Source: an uncultured Eubacteriales bacterium (lineage in GTDB: Bacteria; Bacillota; Clostridia; Christensenellales; CAG-138). Taken from it: 36,481 bases of DNA. The notes beneath the pieces are model-generated. The model ran no database searches. It worked only from the letters and a program-made list of their open reading frames with translations, and was not told where the DNA came from. Shown piece after piece: positions 8,836 to 15,875 of this stretch; within the stretch, counting starts at the first letter, position 1, and every line of letters begins with the position of its first letter. Made by a program: the position numbers and the translations under genes. Where the stretch lies: NCBI GenBank assembly GCA_900318765.1, contig ONLX01000019.1, forward strand, positions 1 through 36,481. Direction: 5' to 3'.

Positions 8836-8865
8836 TTGCATTGCAATGGGGTTTCATAGTATAAT
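8836..8865 (+). promoter_or_regulatory. Promoter for folD
   Basis: TTGCAT (8836-8841) and a perfect TATAAT (8860-8865) lie 18 bases apart immediately after the preceding terminator. Transcription should start near 8872, leaving a leader of about 19 bases that contains the GGGGAGA ribosome site. Confidence 0.75.
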
Positions 8866-8890
8866 GCAAAAAAACACGGGGAGAAAAACC

Positions 8891-9709
8891 ATGCAGCTAT
8901 TACTCGGATCGGCAGTCAAAAAACGCATCGAAGCAACCGTCACAAAGCGGCTGAATGCGTTGGCAAAGCAGGGGGAACGGGTGCGGATTGCCTTGTTTCG
9001 CGTTGGGGAGAAAGAGGACGATTGCCAGTATGAACGGACGATCCTGCGCGCCTGTGACCGACTTGGAATCGATGCGGAGCATACTGCTTTTTCGGAGGAT
9101 GTAAGCGAAGAGACGCTGTTCGGAGCCCTTTTTGCGGCATCTTCGCGTGAAGAGGTCGATGGAATCCTGCTGTTTCGTCCGATCCCCAAAAGCTTGCAGA
9201 CCGAGCGAATCCGAACGGCAATTCCTCCTGAGAAAGACATCGATGGTTCGCTGCAGGAGGAAAGCGCATTTGTACCGTGCACACCGGAAGGGTGCATGCA
9301 TCTGTTGGAAACGTACGGAATTGACCCGCGCGGCAAACGCTGTGTCGTGATCGGAAGAAGTCCCGTTGTCGGAAAACCGCTTGCAGAGCTACTGCGCGAC
9401 GCCGGCGGAATTGTGACCGTGTGCCATACCCAAACATTGGATGTCCGTGCCGAAACCAGACAGGCGGAGCTGTTGTTTGTCGCGTGCGGAAAACCGGAAA
9501 TGGTGGATCGAACGTACTTACGTGAAGGTCAGATCATCATCGATGTCGGATTCCATACGGTGGAAGGGCGTTTCTGCGGCGATGTGAAAGCTTCGGATGC
9601 GGAGTTGTATGCAAGCGCGTATACCCCTGTCCCCGGGGGGGTTGGGACGGTAACGCTGTCGGTTCTTTTGCTGCATGCTGTAGAAGCCCATGAAAGGAAA
9701 CGTGCATGA
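8891..9709 (+). CDS. folD: FolD-like methylenetetrahydrofolate dehydrogenase, variant lacking catalytic Lys
   Basis: A 272-residue member of the FolD family, which interconverts methylene-, methenyl- and formyl-tetrahydrofolate in one-carbon metabolism. Recognisable motifs are KDIDG (Asp118), PCTPEG, the Rossmann signature VVIGRSPVVGKP, and TPVPGGVGTVT. Aligning with E. coli FolD by eye, the tyrosine is kept (Tyr47) but the catalytic Lys54 position is Ile51, and the Gln98 position is Phe95 in ILLFRPIP. These two residues are central to the cyclohydrolase reaction. From memory, similar FRP-type variants occur in Clostridia, so this is probably a functional subclass. The start at 8891 follows GGGGAGA; an upstream in-frame ATG sits in the -10 box. 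The stop overlaps the next gene as ATGA. Confidence 0.85.
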   Translation: MQLLLGSAVKKRIEATVTKRLNALAKQGERVRIALFRVGEKEDDCQYERTILRACDRLGIDAEHTAFSEDVSEETLFGALFAASSREEVDGILLFRPIPKSLQTERIRTAIPPEKDIDGSLQEESAFVPCTPEGCMHLLETYGIDPRGKRCVVIGRSPVVGKPLAELLRDAGGIVTVCHTQTLDVRAETRQAELLFVACGKPEMVDRTYLREGQIIIDVGFHTVEGRFCGDVKASDAELYASAYTPVPGGVGTVTLSVLLLHAVEAHERKRA

Positions 9710-10497
9710 TTCGGCTGATTGCCTTGGACATTGACGATACTTTGGTCGTATCCGGAAAGCCGGTTTCCGAGCGCAACTGCAAGGCGATCGAAAATGCGAA
9801 AAGGAAGGGCGTTCGGATCGTTCTTGCTACAGGGCGCGGCTATGCCGGGACCGCGTCAATCCGCGATCAACTGCAGAACGAGGCGCCTGTGATCAATTAC
9901 GGCGGTTCACTTGTCAGTGACGGGAGAACCGGAAAGCCGCTTTATACACATGCGCTTTCGGATGAACAGATTCGAACATGCTTCGAGATCGCGGACCGGT
10001 TTGGCTTGCACGCACAGATGTACGACGGGGACACCGTGATTACCCGCAGCTGGAATCAGTTTGTTGCGCAATATACAAACACATTGCACCTTCCGTATCG
10101 CATAGAACCCGACTTGCTTCAAAGGAAGTCGCTTGCTACGCCGAAGGTCCTGCTGTATGCAGAACCTGCTGTTGCAGAGGAGATGATCCGAACGGTTGAC
10201 GCACTTTTGCCGACCCCGCTTCAGGTACTGACAAGCAAACCGGGATTTTTGGAGATCGGCAATCGGGAGGTCAGCAAGGCGTCTGCGCTCCGATGGGTCG
10301 CTTCGTATCTCGGAATCGATCGGGAAGAGGTGGCCGCAATCGGAGACAACACACTCGATCAGAGCATGATTGAGTGGGCAGGCATCGGATGCTGTGTCGG
10401 AAACGGAGCCGAAAACGTAAAAGCCGTCTCCGACCGGGTGTTGCCCCGATGCGAAGACGACGGCGTTGCGTATTTTATTGAGACGGAAGTGCTTTAA
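9706..10497 (+). CDS. HAD-superfamily phosphatase, Cof type
   Basis: A 263-residue cytoplasmic hydrolase of the Cof/YidA-like HAD subfamily, which dephosphorylates sugar phosphates and other small phosphorylated metabolites. Motif I is ALDIDDTLV with nucleophile Asp8 and acid Asp10; motif II lies in the LATGRGYAG region; a C2 cap spans roughly residues 80-190; motif IV is GDNTLDQSMI. Substrate cannot be told from sequence. It is coupled to folD by an ATGA overlap. Its stop codon overlaps that of the convergent radical SAM gene and no terminator hairpin separates them. Confidence 0.92.
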   Translation: MIRLIALDIDDTLVVSGKPVSERNCKAIENAKRKGVRIVLATGRGYAGTASIRDQLQNEAPVINYGGSLVSDGRTGKPLYTHALSDEQIRTCFEIADRFGLHAQMYDGDTVITRSWNQFVAQYTNTLHLPYRIEPDLLQRKSLATPKVLLYAEPAVAEEMIRTVDALLPTPLQVLTSKPGFLEIGNREVSKASALRWVASYLGIDREEVAAIGDNTLDQSMIEWAGIGCCVGNGAENVKAVSDRVLPRCEDDGVAYFIETEVL

Positions 10498-11375
10498 AGA
10501 TCGATTCGATCGTGAAACGGCGGTGTATACGAGGTTCCGACGCTGTCCAGCCCCTGCGTGAACACATCCGTAAAGCCGAGGGAAAGGCAATATTCCACGG
10601 CAGAGTCGTATTCCCTTTGCGTGAGTCTGCGCGAGAGCGCAGGATCTTTGCATTCCGGAATCGGGGTATATTGCGACATCAAAGACAGCGGACAGTCCGT
10701 TCCGAACCGTTCGGCAACGGCGTCGAGGATTGCGCGCGTATCGAAAACGCAGCCCGGCAGAACAAGGTGTCGGATACGGACTCCGCGAACGGCAAGTCCG
10801 GATTCATCCAACTGCATGAATCCGACCTGGCGAATCATCTCGGAAATAGCATCGATTGCGACGGAAAAGTATCCTTCTGCTTTGGAAAACCGTTTTGCGA
10901 GCCGATCATCCCGATACTTCAGATCCGGAAGATAGAGGTCGATCAGGCCTTCATAAGAACGAATTGTTTCAACGCTTTCATAGGAACCGGTGTTGTAGAG
11001 AACGGGAATCGACAGTCCGTCCTTTTTTGCTTGCTTCAATGCCGCCAGAACGGCGTCTCGGTGCGGCGTCGGCGTGACGAGATTGATGTTATGCGCACCC
11101 TTTTCCTGCAGGCGAAGCATCAGATCACTGAGCCGGTCGATTGAAACCGGTTCGCCGAGCGTCCCATCCTGCAAAGCCATATTCTGGCAGAACACGCATT
11201 TTAAATTGCATCCGGAAAAGAAGATCGTTCCGCTGCCCCGCGTTCCGCTGATGCAGGGTTCTTCATCAAAATGCAGCGCAGCACGGGCAATTTTCGGAAC
11301 GGAAGAACAGCCGCAATACCCGTTTGCGGCTATTCGATCAATTGGACAAGTTCGGGGACAGAGGGTGCAGCTCAT
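10494..11375 (-). CDS. Radical SAM protein (COG1313, PflA/PflX-like)
   Basis: A 293-residue radical S-adenosylmethionine protein. The [4Fe-4S] motif CxxxCxxC is seen as SGCNLKCVFCQN near residues 54-66. A second cysteine group at the N-terminus (CTLCPRTC and YCGC) could bind metal or another cluster. The set of motifs fits the uncharacterised group often annotated as pyruvate formate-lyase activating enzyme-like (COG1313). No pyruvate formate-lyase or other glycyl-radical enzyme gene lies nearby, so that name should not be taken as function. The start overlaps the NlpC/P60 gene stop as ATGA. The stop shares four bases (TTAA) with the opposite HAD gene. Confidence 0.85.
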   Translation of the reverse strand: MSCTLCPRTCPIDRIAANGYCGCSSVPKIARAALHFDEEPCISGTRGSGTIFFSGCNLKCVFCQNMALQDGTLGEPVSIDRLSDLMLRLQEKGAHNINLVTPTPHRDAVLAALKQAKKDGLSIPVLYNTGSYESVETIRSYEGLIDLYLPDLKYRDDRLAKRFSKAEGYFSVAIDAISEMIRQVGFMQLDESGLAVRGVRIRHLVLPGCVFDTRAILDAVAERFGTDCPLSLMSQYTPIPECKDPALSRRLTQREYDSAVEYCLSLGFTDVFTQGLDSVGTSYTPPFHDRIDL

Positions 11376-12631
11376 CCGAACACACGCCTTCCACAGACAA
11401 AATATTGATCCCAGTATTTGCCCGAAACGATCGAGCTGCGAACGACTTGCCCTTTCGACGAGCTGGCATGAATAAAACCGCTGCCGCCGGTGCAGATACC
11501 GACATGACTGACTTTATCGGAACTCGGACTGCACCAGAAGATCAAGTCGCCTTTTTTGAGGTCGGAAATTTTGTCGATTTTTTTCCATCGATCGTTGGCA
11601 GCATAGGAGCTCGAACTGGATCGACTGACCGAGAGGCCTGCTTTTGTCATGCAGTAATAGGCGAGACCGGAACAATCGAATGCATCCGGGCCATGCGCGC
11701 CCCAAAGGTACGGATCGCCGATCTGGGCTTCGGCGCAGGCGATCATGCCCGAAATGCCGGATCCGTAGCTGCTTTTTTCCTTACCCGGAACAGCAGTAAC
11801 CCGCGGAGTGGCGGTCGTGCCGGGTTTCGGTGTTGAACTTGTTGTTTTTCCGCCGGAAGAAGCCTGCTTCGGACCGGGCGTCGGCGAGGGCGTGGGGGTC
11901 GGAGTGGCAAGAGAAACGGCCTGATCGGAATACAGAATTGTGTAGACATCGCGATTGATCTCTCCGTCTACATCCATCGCGTTCTTTGTCTGAAACAGAC
12001 GAACAGCCGTTTCGGTCTTCGGCCCGTAGTAACCGGAGATTTTATCCGCATAATAGCCAAGCTCCCAAAGCCGCTCCTGTGCATCCTTCACGTCGATTCC
12101 GTCATCGTTCATCTTGGCACGGTAGGACTGCGCATCGGATGCAAACAGCATTTCCTGAAGCTGCGCGGAGGCGATGCCGGTCTGATCGAGGTTGTTTGCA
12201 CGCTGAAACAGCTTGACCGCATTTTCCGTTGAGACGGAGTAGAGCGAGGAAACCTCGTCATAATCCATATAGCCGAGCTCCATAAGACGGTTGTGAAGCG
12301 CCGCGACCGAGTCGCTCTCCGCGCCGATCTGCAGCGTGGCATACTGCGAAACGACAATCGTTCCGCTGTCAACGGGGACTTCTGTCGCAAGTGCGGTGGC
12401 CTCTGCCGTCGGGGAGGGCTCAGGGGTCGTCAAAACGGGCGCTTCGATTTCAAACTGAGGAATCGTCAGGTACTCGCTTTCCCGATTGGCATCCTTCAGG
12501 AAGGAAAGCTTGCCGAATCGAAGCGTAACGGAAAACACCAAAATGACTGCCACCATTCCGGCAATCCCGACGATCAGAATGATGATACCGAGCGGAAGAC
12601 GGAGCCCGGATTTGTTATGCGCACGTTTCAT
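11372..12631 (-). CDS. NlpC/P60 peptidoglycan hydrolase with two PG-binding domains
   Basis: A 419-residue envelope protein. Residues about 15-38 form a membrane anchor or uncleaved signal. A Pro/Thr-rich stretch follows, then two peptidoglycan-binding_1 repeats (about 100-160 and 170-235, with RLMELGY/LFQ and RLWELGY/LFQ). A second linker rich in TPTPSPTPGP follows, then a C-terminal NlpC/P60 domain (about 300-419) with Cys320 in FDCSGL, His376 in SHVGIC and His388 in FIHASS. Such enzymes cleave D-Glu-diamino acid bonds in cell-wall stem peptides. Its AGGGGG ribosome site sits inside a hairpin loop. It heads a two-gene operon with the radical SAM gene, divergent from the ABC-F gene. Confidence 0.93.
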   Translation of the reverse strand: MKRAHNKSGLRLPLGIIILIVGIAGMVAVILVFSVTLRFGKLSFLKDANRESEYLTIPQFEIEAPVLTTPEPSPTAEATALATEVPVDSGTIVVSQYATLQIGAESDSVAALHNRLMELGYMDYDEVSSLYSVSTENAVKLFQRANNLDQTGIASAQLQEMLFASDAQSYRAKMNDDGIDVKDAQERLWELGYYADKISGYYGPKTETAVRLFQTKNAMDVDGEINRDVYTILYSDQAVSLATPTPTPSPTPGPKQASSGGKTTSSTPKPGTTATPRVTAVPGKEKSSYGSGISGMIACAEAQIGDPYLWGAHGPDAFDCSGLAYYCMTKAGLSVSRSSSSSYAANDRWKKIDKISDLKKGDLIFWCSPSSDKVSHVGICTGGSGFIHASSSKGQVVRSSIVSGKYWDQYFVCGRRVFG

Positions 12632-12651
12632 CAGAAAACCCCCTTTTCTGA
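12631..12651 (-). promoter_or_regulatory. Hairpin presenting the NlpC/P60 Shine-Dalgarno in its loop
   Basis: A perfect inverted repeat TCAGAAAA/TTTTCTGA (8 bp) brackets GGGGG on the minus strand. The downstream arm includes the A of the start codon. The ribosome site therefore lies in a 5-base loop and initiation may depend on opening of this A/U-rich stem. Confidence 0.6.
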
Positions 12652-12655
12652 CAAC

Positions 12656-12684
12656 ATTATATCAGAGAATCGGTCGAATGTCGC
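12656..12684 (-). promoter_or_regulatory. Promoter for the NlpC/P60-radical SAM operon
   Basis: On the minus strand GCGACA (12684-12679) and a perfect TATAAT (12661-12656) are 17 bases apart. The -35 box lies within a perfect 12-bp palindrome ATGTCGCGACAT (12678-12689), a possible operator. Transcription should start about 18 bases before the ATG. Confidence 0.65.
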
Positions 12685-12742
12685 GACATCAAGTTGAACT
12701 TTCTATGAACAAAATTTAACTATTCCATTCGTATCGAAGATG

Positions 12743-12751
12743 TGTTATACT
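12743..12751 (+). promoter_or_regulatory. Extended -10 promoter for the ABC-F gene
   Basis: TGTTATACT fits an extended -10 (TGn followed by TATACT). The -35 region (TTCCAT, 17 bases upstream) is poor. The predicted transcription start near 12758 is only a few bases before the ATG at 12762, so the mRNA would be almost leaderless; no clear Shine-Dalgarno is seen. Confidence 0.5.
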
Positions 12752-12761
12752 ACCAATAAGT

Positions 12762-14684
12762 ATGGGAATCTTACGAGCGGACAATCTTCAAAAGTCTTTC
12801 GGGACACGAACGCTGTTTCGGGACGTTTCCTTCGAGATCCAACCGGGGGAACGTGTCGGCTTGATTGGCGTAAACGGAAGCGGAAAAACCACGCTGTTCC
12901 GAATCCTGCTCGGAAAGGAACGAGCGGACAACGGAATTGTATCGCTTGCCCCGTCCGCACGAATCACGGAGGTTGAACAGAGACCCGATACGGCACAGGA
13001 TGTCGACCTGTTTCATTTTACCTTGGAGGCGTTTTCCGAGCTTCTGGAGACGGAGCGAACCCTGAATGAAATCGTATCGAGAATCGACCGTGAACCGGAG
13101 CAGCGCAGCCGGTTAATCGCCAGGCAGGATGTGCTGCTTGAAACGTTTGATCGACGCGGCGGCAATACATTTCGCTCCCGAACGCGCTCCGCGCTGTTGG
13201 GACTTGGCTTCTCGGAAGCCGATCTTGTTAGACCGATCGGGGAATTCTCGGGAGGACAGGTCTCCAAAGCCATGCTTGCCCGCGCAATTCTGACCGAAGC
13301 GGATATTCTGCTCCTTGATGAACCGACGAACAATCTTGACGTTGCAGCCATTCGTTGGTTGGAGGAATATCTGAAGGAGTTTCGCGGCGCAGTATTGGTT
13401 GTTTCTCATGACCGTGCGTTTTTGGATGCAACGGTGACCCGCATCCTGGAACTGTCGCAGGGAACAATTCACAGCACGCCCGGAAACTATACGCGCTACA
13501 CGGAGCAAAAGCTGTCGGCGCGCGAACGGGCCGAGAAGCTGTATTTCCGGCAGCAAAAGGAAATCAAGCGGATCGAGGGAATCATTGCACAGCAGCGCAG
13601 GTGGAATCAGGAACGAAATTACGTGACGATCGCGTCCAAGCAGAAGCAGATCGATCGAATCAAAGCCGAGATGGTACCTCCCGAAAAGGATGAAAAACAC
13701 ATCGTTTTTCGCTTTCCGGAGCCGAAACCGACCGGCAATGAAGTGATCGAACTTCGGCACCTCGCAAAGCAGTACGGCGATACGCCGGTTTTTTCCGATC
13801 TCGATCTGATGATCCGAAAAGGCGAGTGCGTCTGTCTGATCGGAGAAAACGGGTGCGGAAAATCAACGCTGCTGAAGATCCTTGTCGGGGAAGAAGCGCC
13901 GACGGGCGGAACCTATCGGCTCGGCGCGGGTGTGCGGATCGGATACTACGCGCAGCATACGGACGATCTGCACGATGAGAAGACGATTCTGAACGAGCTT
14001 TACGATACCTTCCCGCAGATGACGCCGAATGAGCTGAGAGGCTATCTCGGCATGTTTCTGTTCCGCGGGGATGATATTGAAAAGGAGATCGGAACGCTTT
14101 CCGGCGGCGAACGCGCGCGAATTCAGCTTCTGAAGCTTGTTCTCTCCGGCGCGAATGTTCTTCTGCTGGATGAACCGACCAACCATCTGGATATTGCGTC
14201 GAGCGAGGTGCTCGAACATGCGTTGGAGCAGTTTGAAGGGACAATTCTGATCGTCTCACACGATCGATACCTTGTCAATCGATTGTCGGACCGGGTGATA
14301 TTGCTTTCGGCGGAAGGATTGATGGAGCAGACCGACGAGTCGGAGAACTTGTTCGACCGCATCCGGCCGGCGCAGCGAACCGTTCGAACGGAGCAGAAGG
14401 ATCGTTCGGAGAACCATTATCTGAAACAAAAAGAGGCGAAGACGGCGCTTCTGCAAGCCAGACAATCGTTGAAGCGGATCGAGCAGGAAATCGAGCATAA
14501 TGATGCCGAACGGGAGCAATGCCAGAAGGACTTGCTTTCCGCTACGGAGCGAGGGGACTATCAGTTGATTCAATCCATCTGCGATCGGCTCACCGTACTG
14601 CAGCAAAAGGAAACCGAACTATATGAGCGGCTCGAGACAGCCGAAGAAGCATACAACTTTTTCAACAGGGAGGAAACAAAATGA
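12762..14684 (+). CDS. ABC-F family ATPase (YdiF/Uup-like)
   Basis: A 640-residue cytoplasmic protein with two ATP-binding cassettes and no membrane segments, as in ABC-F translation factors that act at the ribosomal E site. Cassette 1 has Walker A GVNGSGKTT, signature FSGGQVSKA and Walker B LLLDEPTNNLD. A charged inter-domain linker (about 240-310) precedes cassette 2 with GENGCGKST, LSGGERARIQL and LLLDEPTNHLD. The last roughly 100 residues are a charged coiled coil typical of the YdiF/Uup groups. Antibiotic-resistance versus housekeeping function cannot be told, but the context suggests housekeeping. The start has no good ribosome site. The stop overlaps the next gene as ATGA. Confidence 0.93.
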   Translation: MGILRADNLQKSFGTRTLFRDVSFEIQPGERVGLIGVNGSGKTTLFRILLGKERADNGIVSLAPSARITEVEQRPDTAQDVDLFHFTLEAFSELLETERTLNEIVSRIDREPEQRSRLIARQDVLLETFDRRGGNTFRSRTRSALLGLGFSEADLVRPIGEFSGGQVSKAMLARAILTEADILLLDEPTNNLDVAAIRWLEEYLKEFRGAVLVVSHDRAFLDATVTRILELSQGTIHSTPGNYTRYTEQKLSARERAEKLYFRQQKEIKRIEGIIAQQRRWNQERNYVTIASKQKQIDRIKAEMVPPEKDEKHIVFRFPEPKPTGNEVIELRHLAKQYGDTPVFSDLDLMIRKGECVCLIGENGCGKSTLLKILVGEEAPTGGTYRLGAGVRIGYYAQHTDDLHDEKTILNELYDTFPQMTPNELRGYLGMFLFRGDDIEKEIGTLSGGERARIQLLKLVLSGANVLLLDEPTNHLDIASSEVLEHALEQFEGTILIVSHDRYLVNRLSDRVILLSAEGLMEQTDESENLFDRIRPAQRTVRTEQKDRSENHYLKQKEAKTALLQARQSLKRIEQEIEHNDAEREQCQKDLLSATERGDYQLIQSICDRLTVLQQKETELYERLETAEEAYNFFNREETK

Positions 14685-15817
14685 TTTGGGAGCATTTTCC
14701 GGTGGGAATGAATTTTTCGGTAGCGGATTTCTCGGAAGAGACCAAGCGCAGCTGCTGGAAGCTCGCGTTGTCCGCCTTAAACGCTGTTGCGCCGGAGCAG
14801 TATGAAGAGATGAAGCTCTATGACTGCTGCTCGGAGAACATGCCCGGCAGCGGGGAAAAGAACTATATCTGCATTCTCGATCATCGCCATGTGAAGCAAT
14901 CCCGCGTGACGCTTGCTGCATGGAAACGCATGCCCGAGCTTTTGGCGCACCTCAGCCTGCATTTTCCGTTCTATCAGGCAAATGCGCTCGATCCGTTTTC
15001 TCCCTATCCGCTGCTTGCGGAGGTTCTGACGGACGGAACACTGAATCGCTCAGAAAGCGGCAAAGCCGTTTTGCCGGAGCGGCTTTTAAGCTCGCTTCCG
15101 CAGTGTGAGGAACGGACCGTTCTCGTAGCCGGACCGGCAAAGCCGGACGCGCTGGGTTGGGCGAACGAACTGAAAAAAGCCGGGCTCATAGCTGCAAAGC
15201 AAAATGAAAACGTCGACTATCTCCCATATTCGAACGGAGGAATCGGCACCGTGTATGCTCTGACGTACGGAAAGCATGGACGGTTTGAATGGCTTGAAAC
15301 GAAGAATACCGCCGCGGAATCGATGCGTCTGCTGTTCGGCGTGATTCCCGGTTATACGGCTGTTTTCGACTGCGCAGCGCTGCTGCAGTCCGAAAAGGCC
15401 GTCCTTGCGCCTTCCTATGCGCTCGGCAGTGTGATTCGAACACTTTTGGATTACGGATATCGCAGATTCCTTCTCCCGATGGAGGGGTTCTTGGATTCTG
15501 ACGACGGAACAGGGCTGCTGGAAGCACTTTTGGCTGCGCAGGATTCGACGGAATTGGATCCGCGCGTAAAAGAATCGGTGTTTACGGTGATCACAGCGGA
15601 TGGACTTTTGCAAAAAGACGGGACGATCGGAAAACTTTTGGAGCTCGGCGCAACCGTTCAGAGCGCGGCAGAGTGCATGGACGCACTTTGCAAGTTTGAC
15701 GAGCGCTGCAAAAATGCCGATGAACTTGTGATACTCGCAAAGGAAGAGGATCGCATCGCACTGCGACTGAAGGAAGCCACAGGCGGGAAACCGGTTCAAA
15801 TGATTTCGGCACAATAG
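14681..15817 (+). CDS. Degenerate glycerate-kinase-like protein with N-terminal extension
   Basis: This 378-residue protein has no obvious name. Residues about 143-378 can be lined up by eye with the glycerate kinase family (PF02595-type). VLVAGPAKPDALG stands where VIAPDSFKGSLSA is expected, LPYSNGGIGTVYAL for LPLADGGEGTVEAL, AVFDCAALL for AVIEMAAA, and YALGSVIRTLLDYGYRRFLL for YGTGELIRAALDRGVRRI. The remaining matches are LDPRVKESVFTVITAD for LDPRL..ITVACD and ADELVILAKEEDR for ADLVITGEGRID. Each catalytic motif is altered, so it is probably a pseudoenzyme. Residues 1-140 match nothing recognised. GGAGGA precedes the ATG, and an ATGA overlap couples it to the ABC-F gene. The family assignment is inference; coding status is certain enough. 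Confidence 0.7.
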   Translation: MIWEHFPVGMNFSVADFSEETKRSCWKLALSALNAVAPEQYEEMKLYDCCSENMPGSGEKNYICILDHRHVKQSRVTLAAWKRMPELLAHLSLHFPFYQANALDPFSPYPLLAEVLTDGTLNRSESGKAVLPERLLSSLPQCEERTVLVAGPAKPDALGWANELKKAGLIAAKQNENVDYLPYSNGGIGTVYALTYGKHGRFEWLETKNTAAESMRLLFGVIPGYTAVFDCAALLQSEKAVLAPSYALGSVIRTLLDYGYRRFLLPMEGFLDSDDGTGLLEALLAAQDSTELDPRVKESVFTVITADGLLQKDGTIGKLLELGATVQSAAECMDALCKFDERCKNADELVILAKEEDRIALRLKEATGGKPVQMISAQ

Positions 15818-15875
15818 GTGTTCCAAAGGGCATTGCAATCCAAACGGGGCAAGCAATACATCAGGAGGTATTATG

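Noticed and set aside
15833..15861. Possible promoter before pdp (TTGCAA with an ATACAT-like -10)
   Set aside because: The -10 match is poor. The gap after the upstream gene is only 58 bases and has no terminator, so readthrough is at least as likely.
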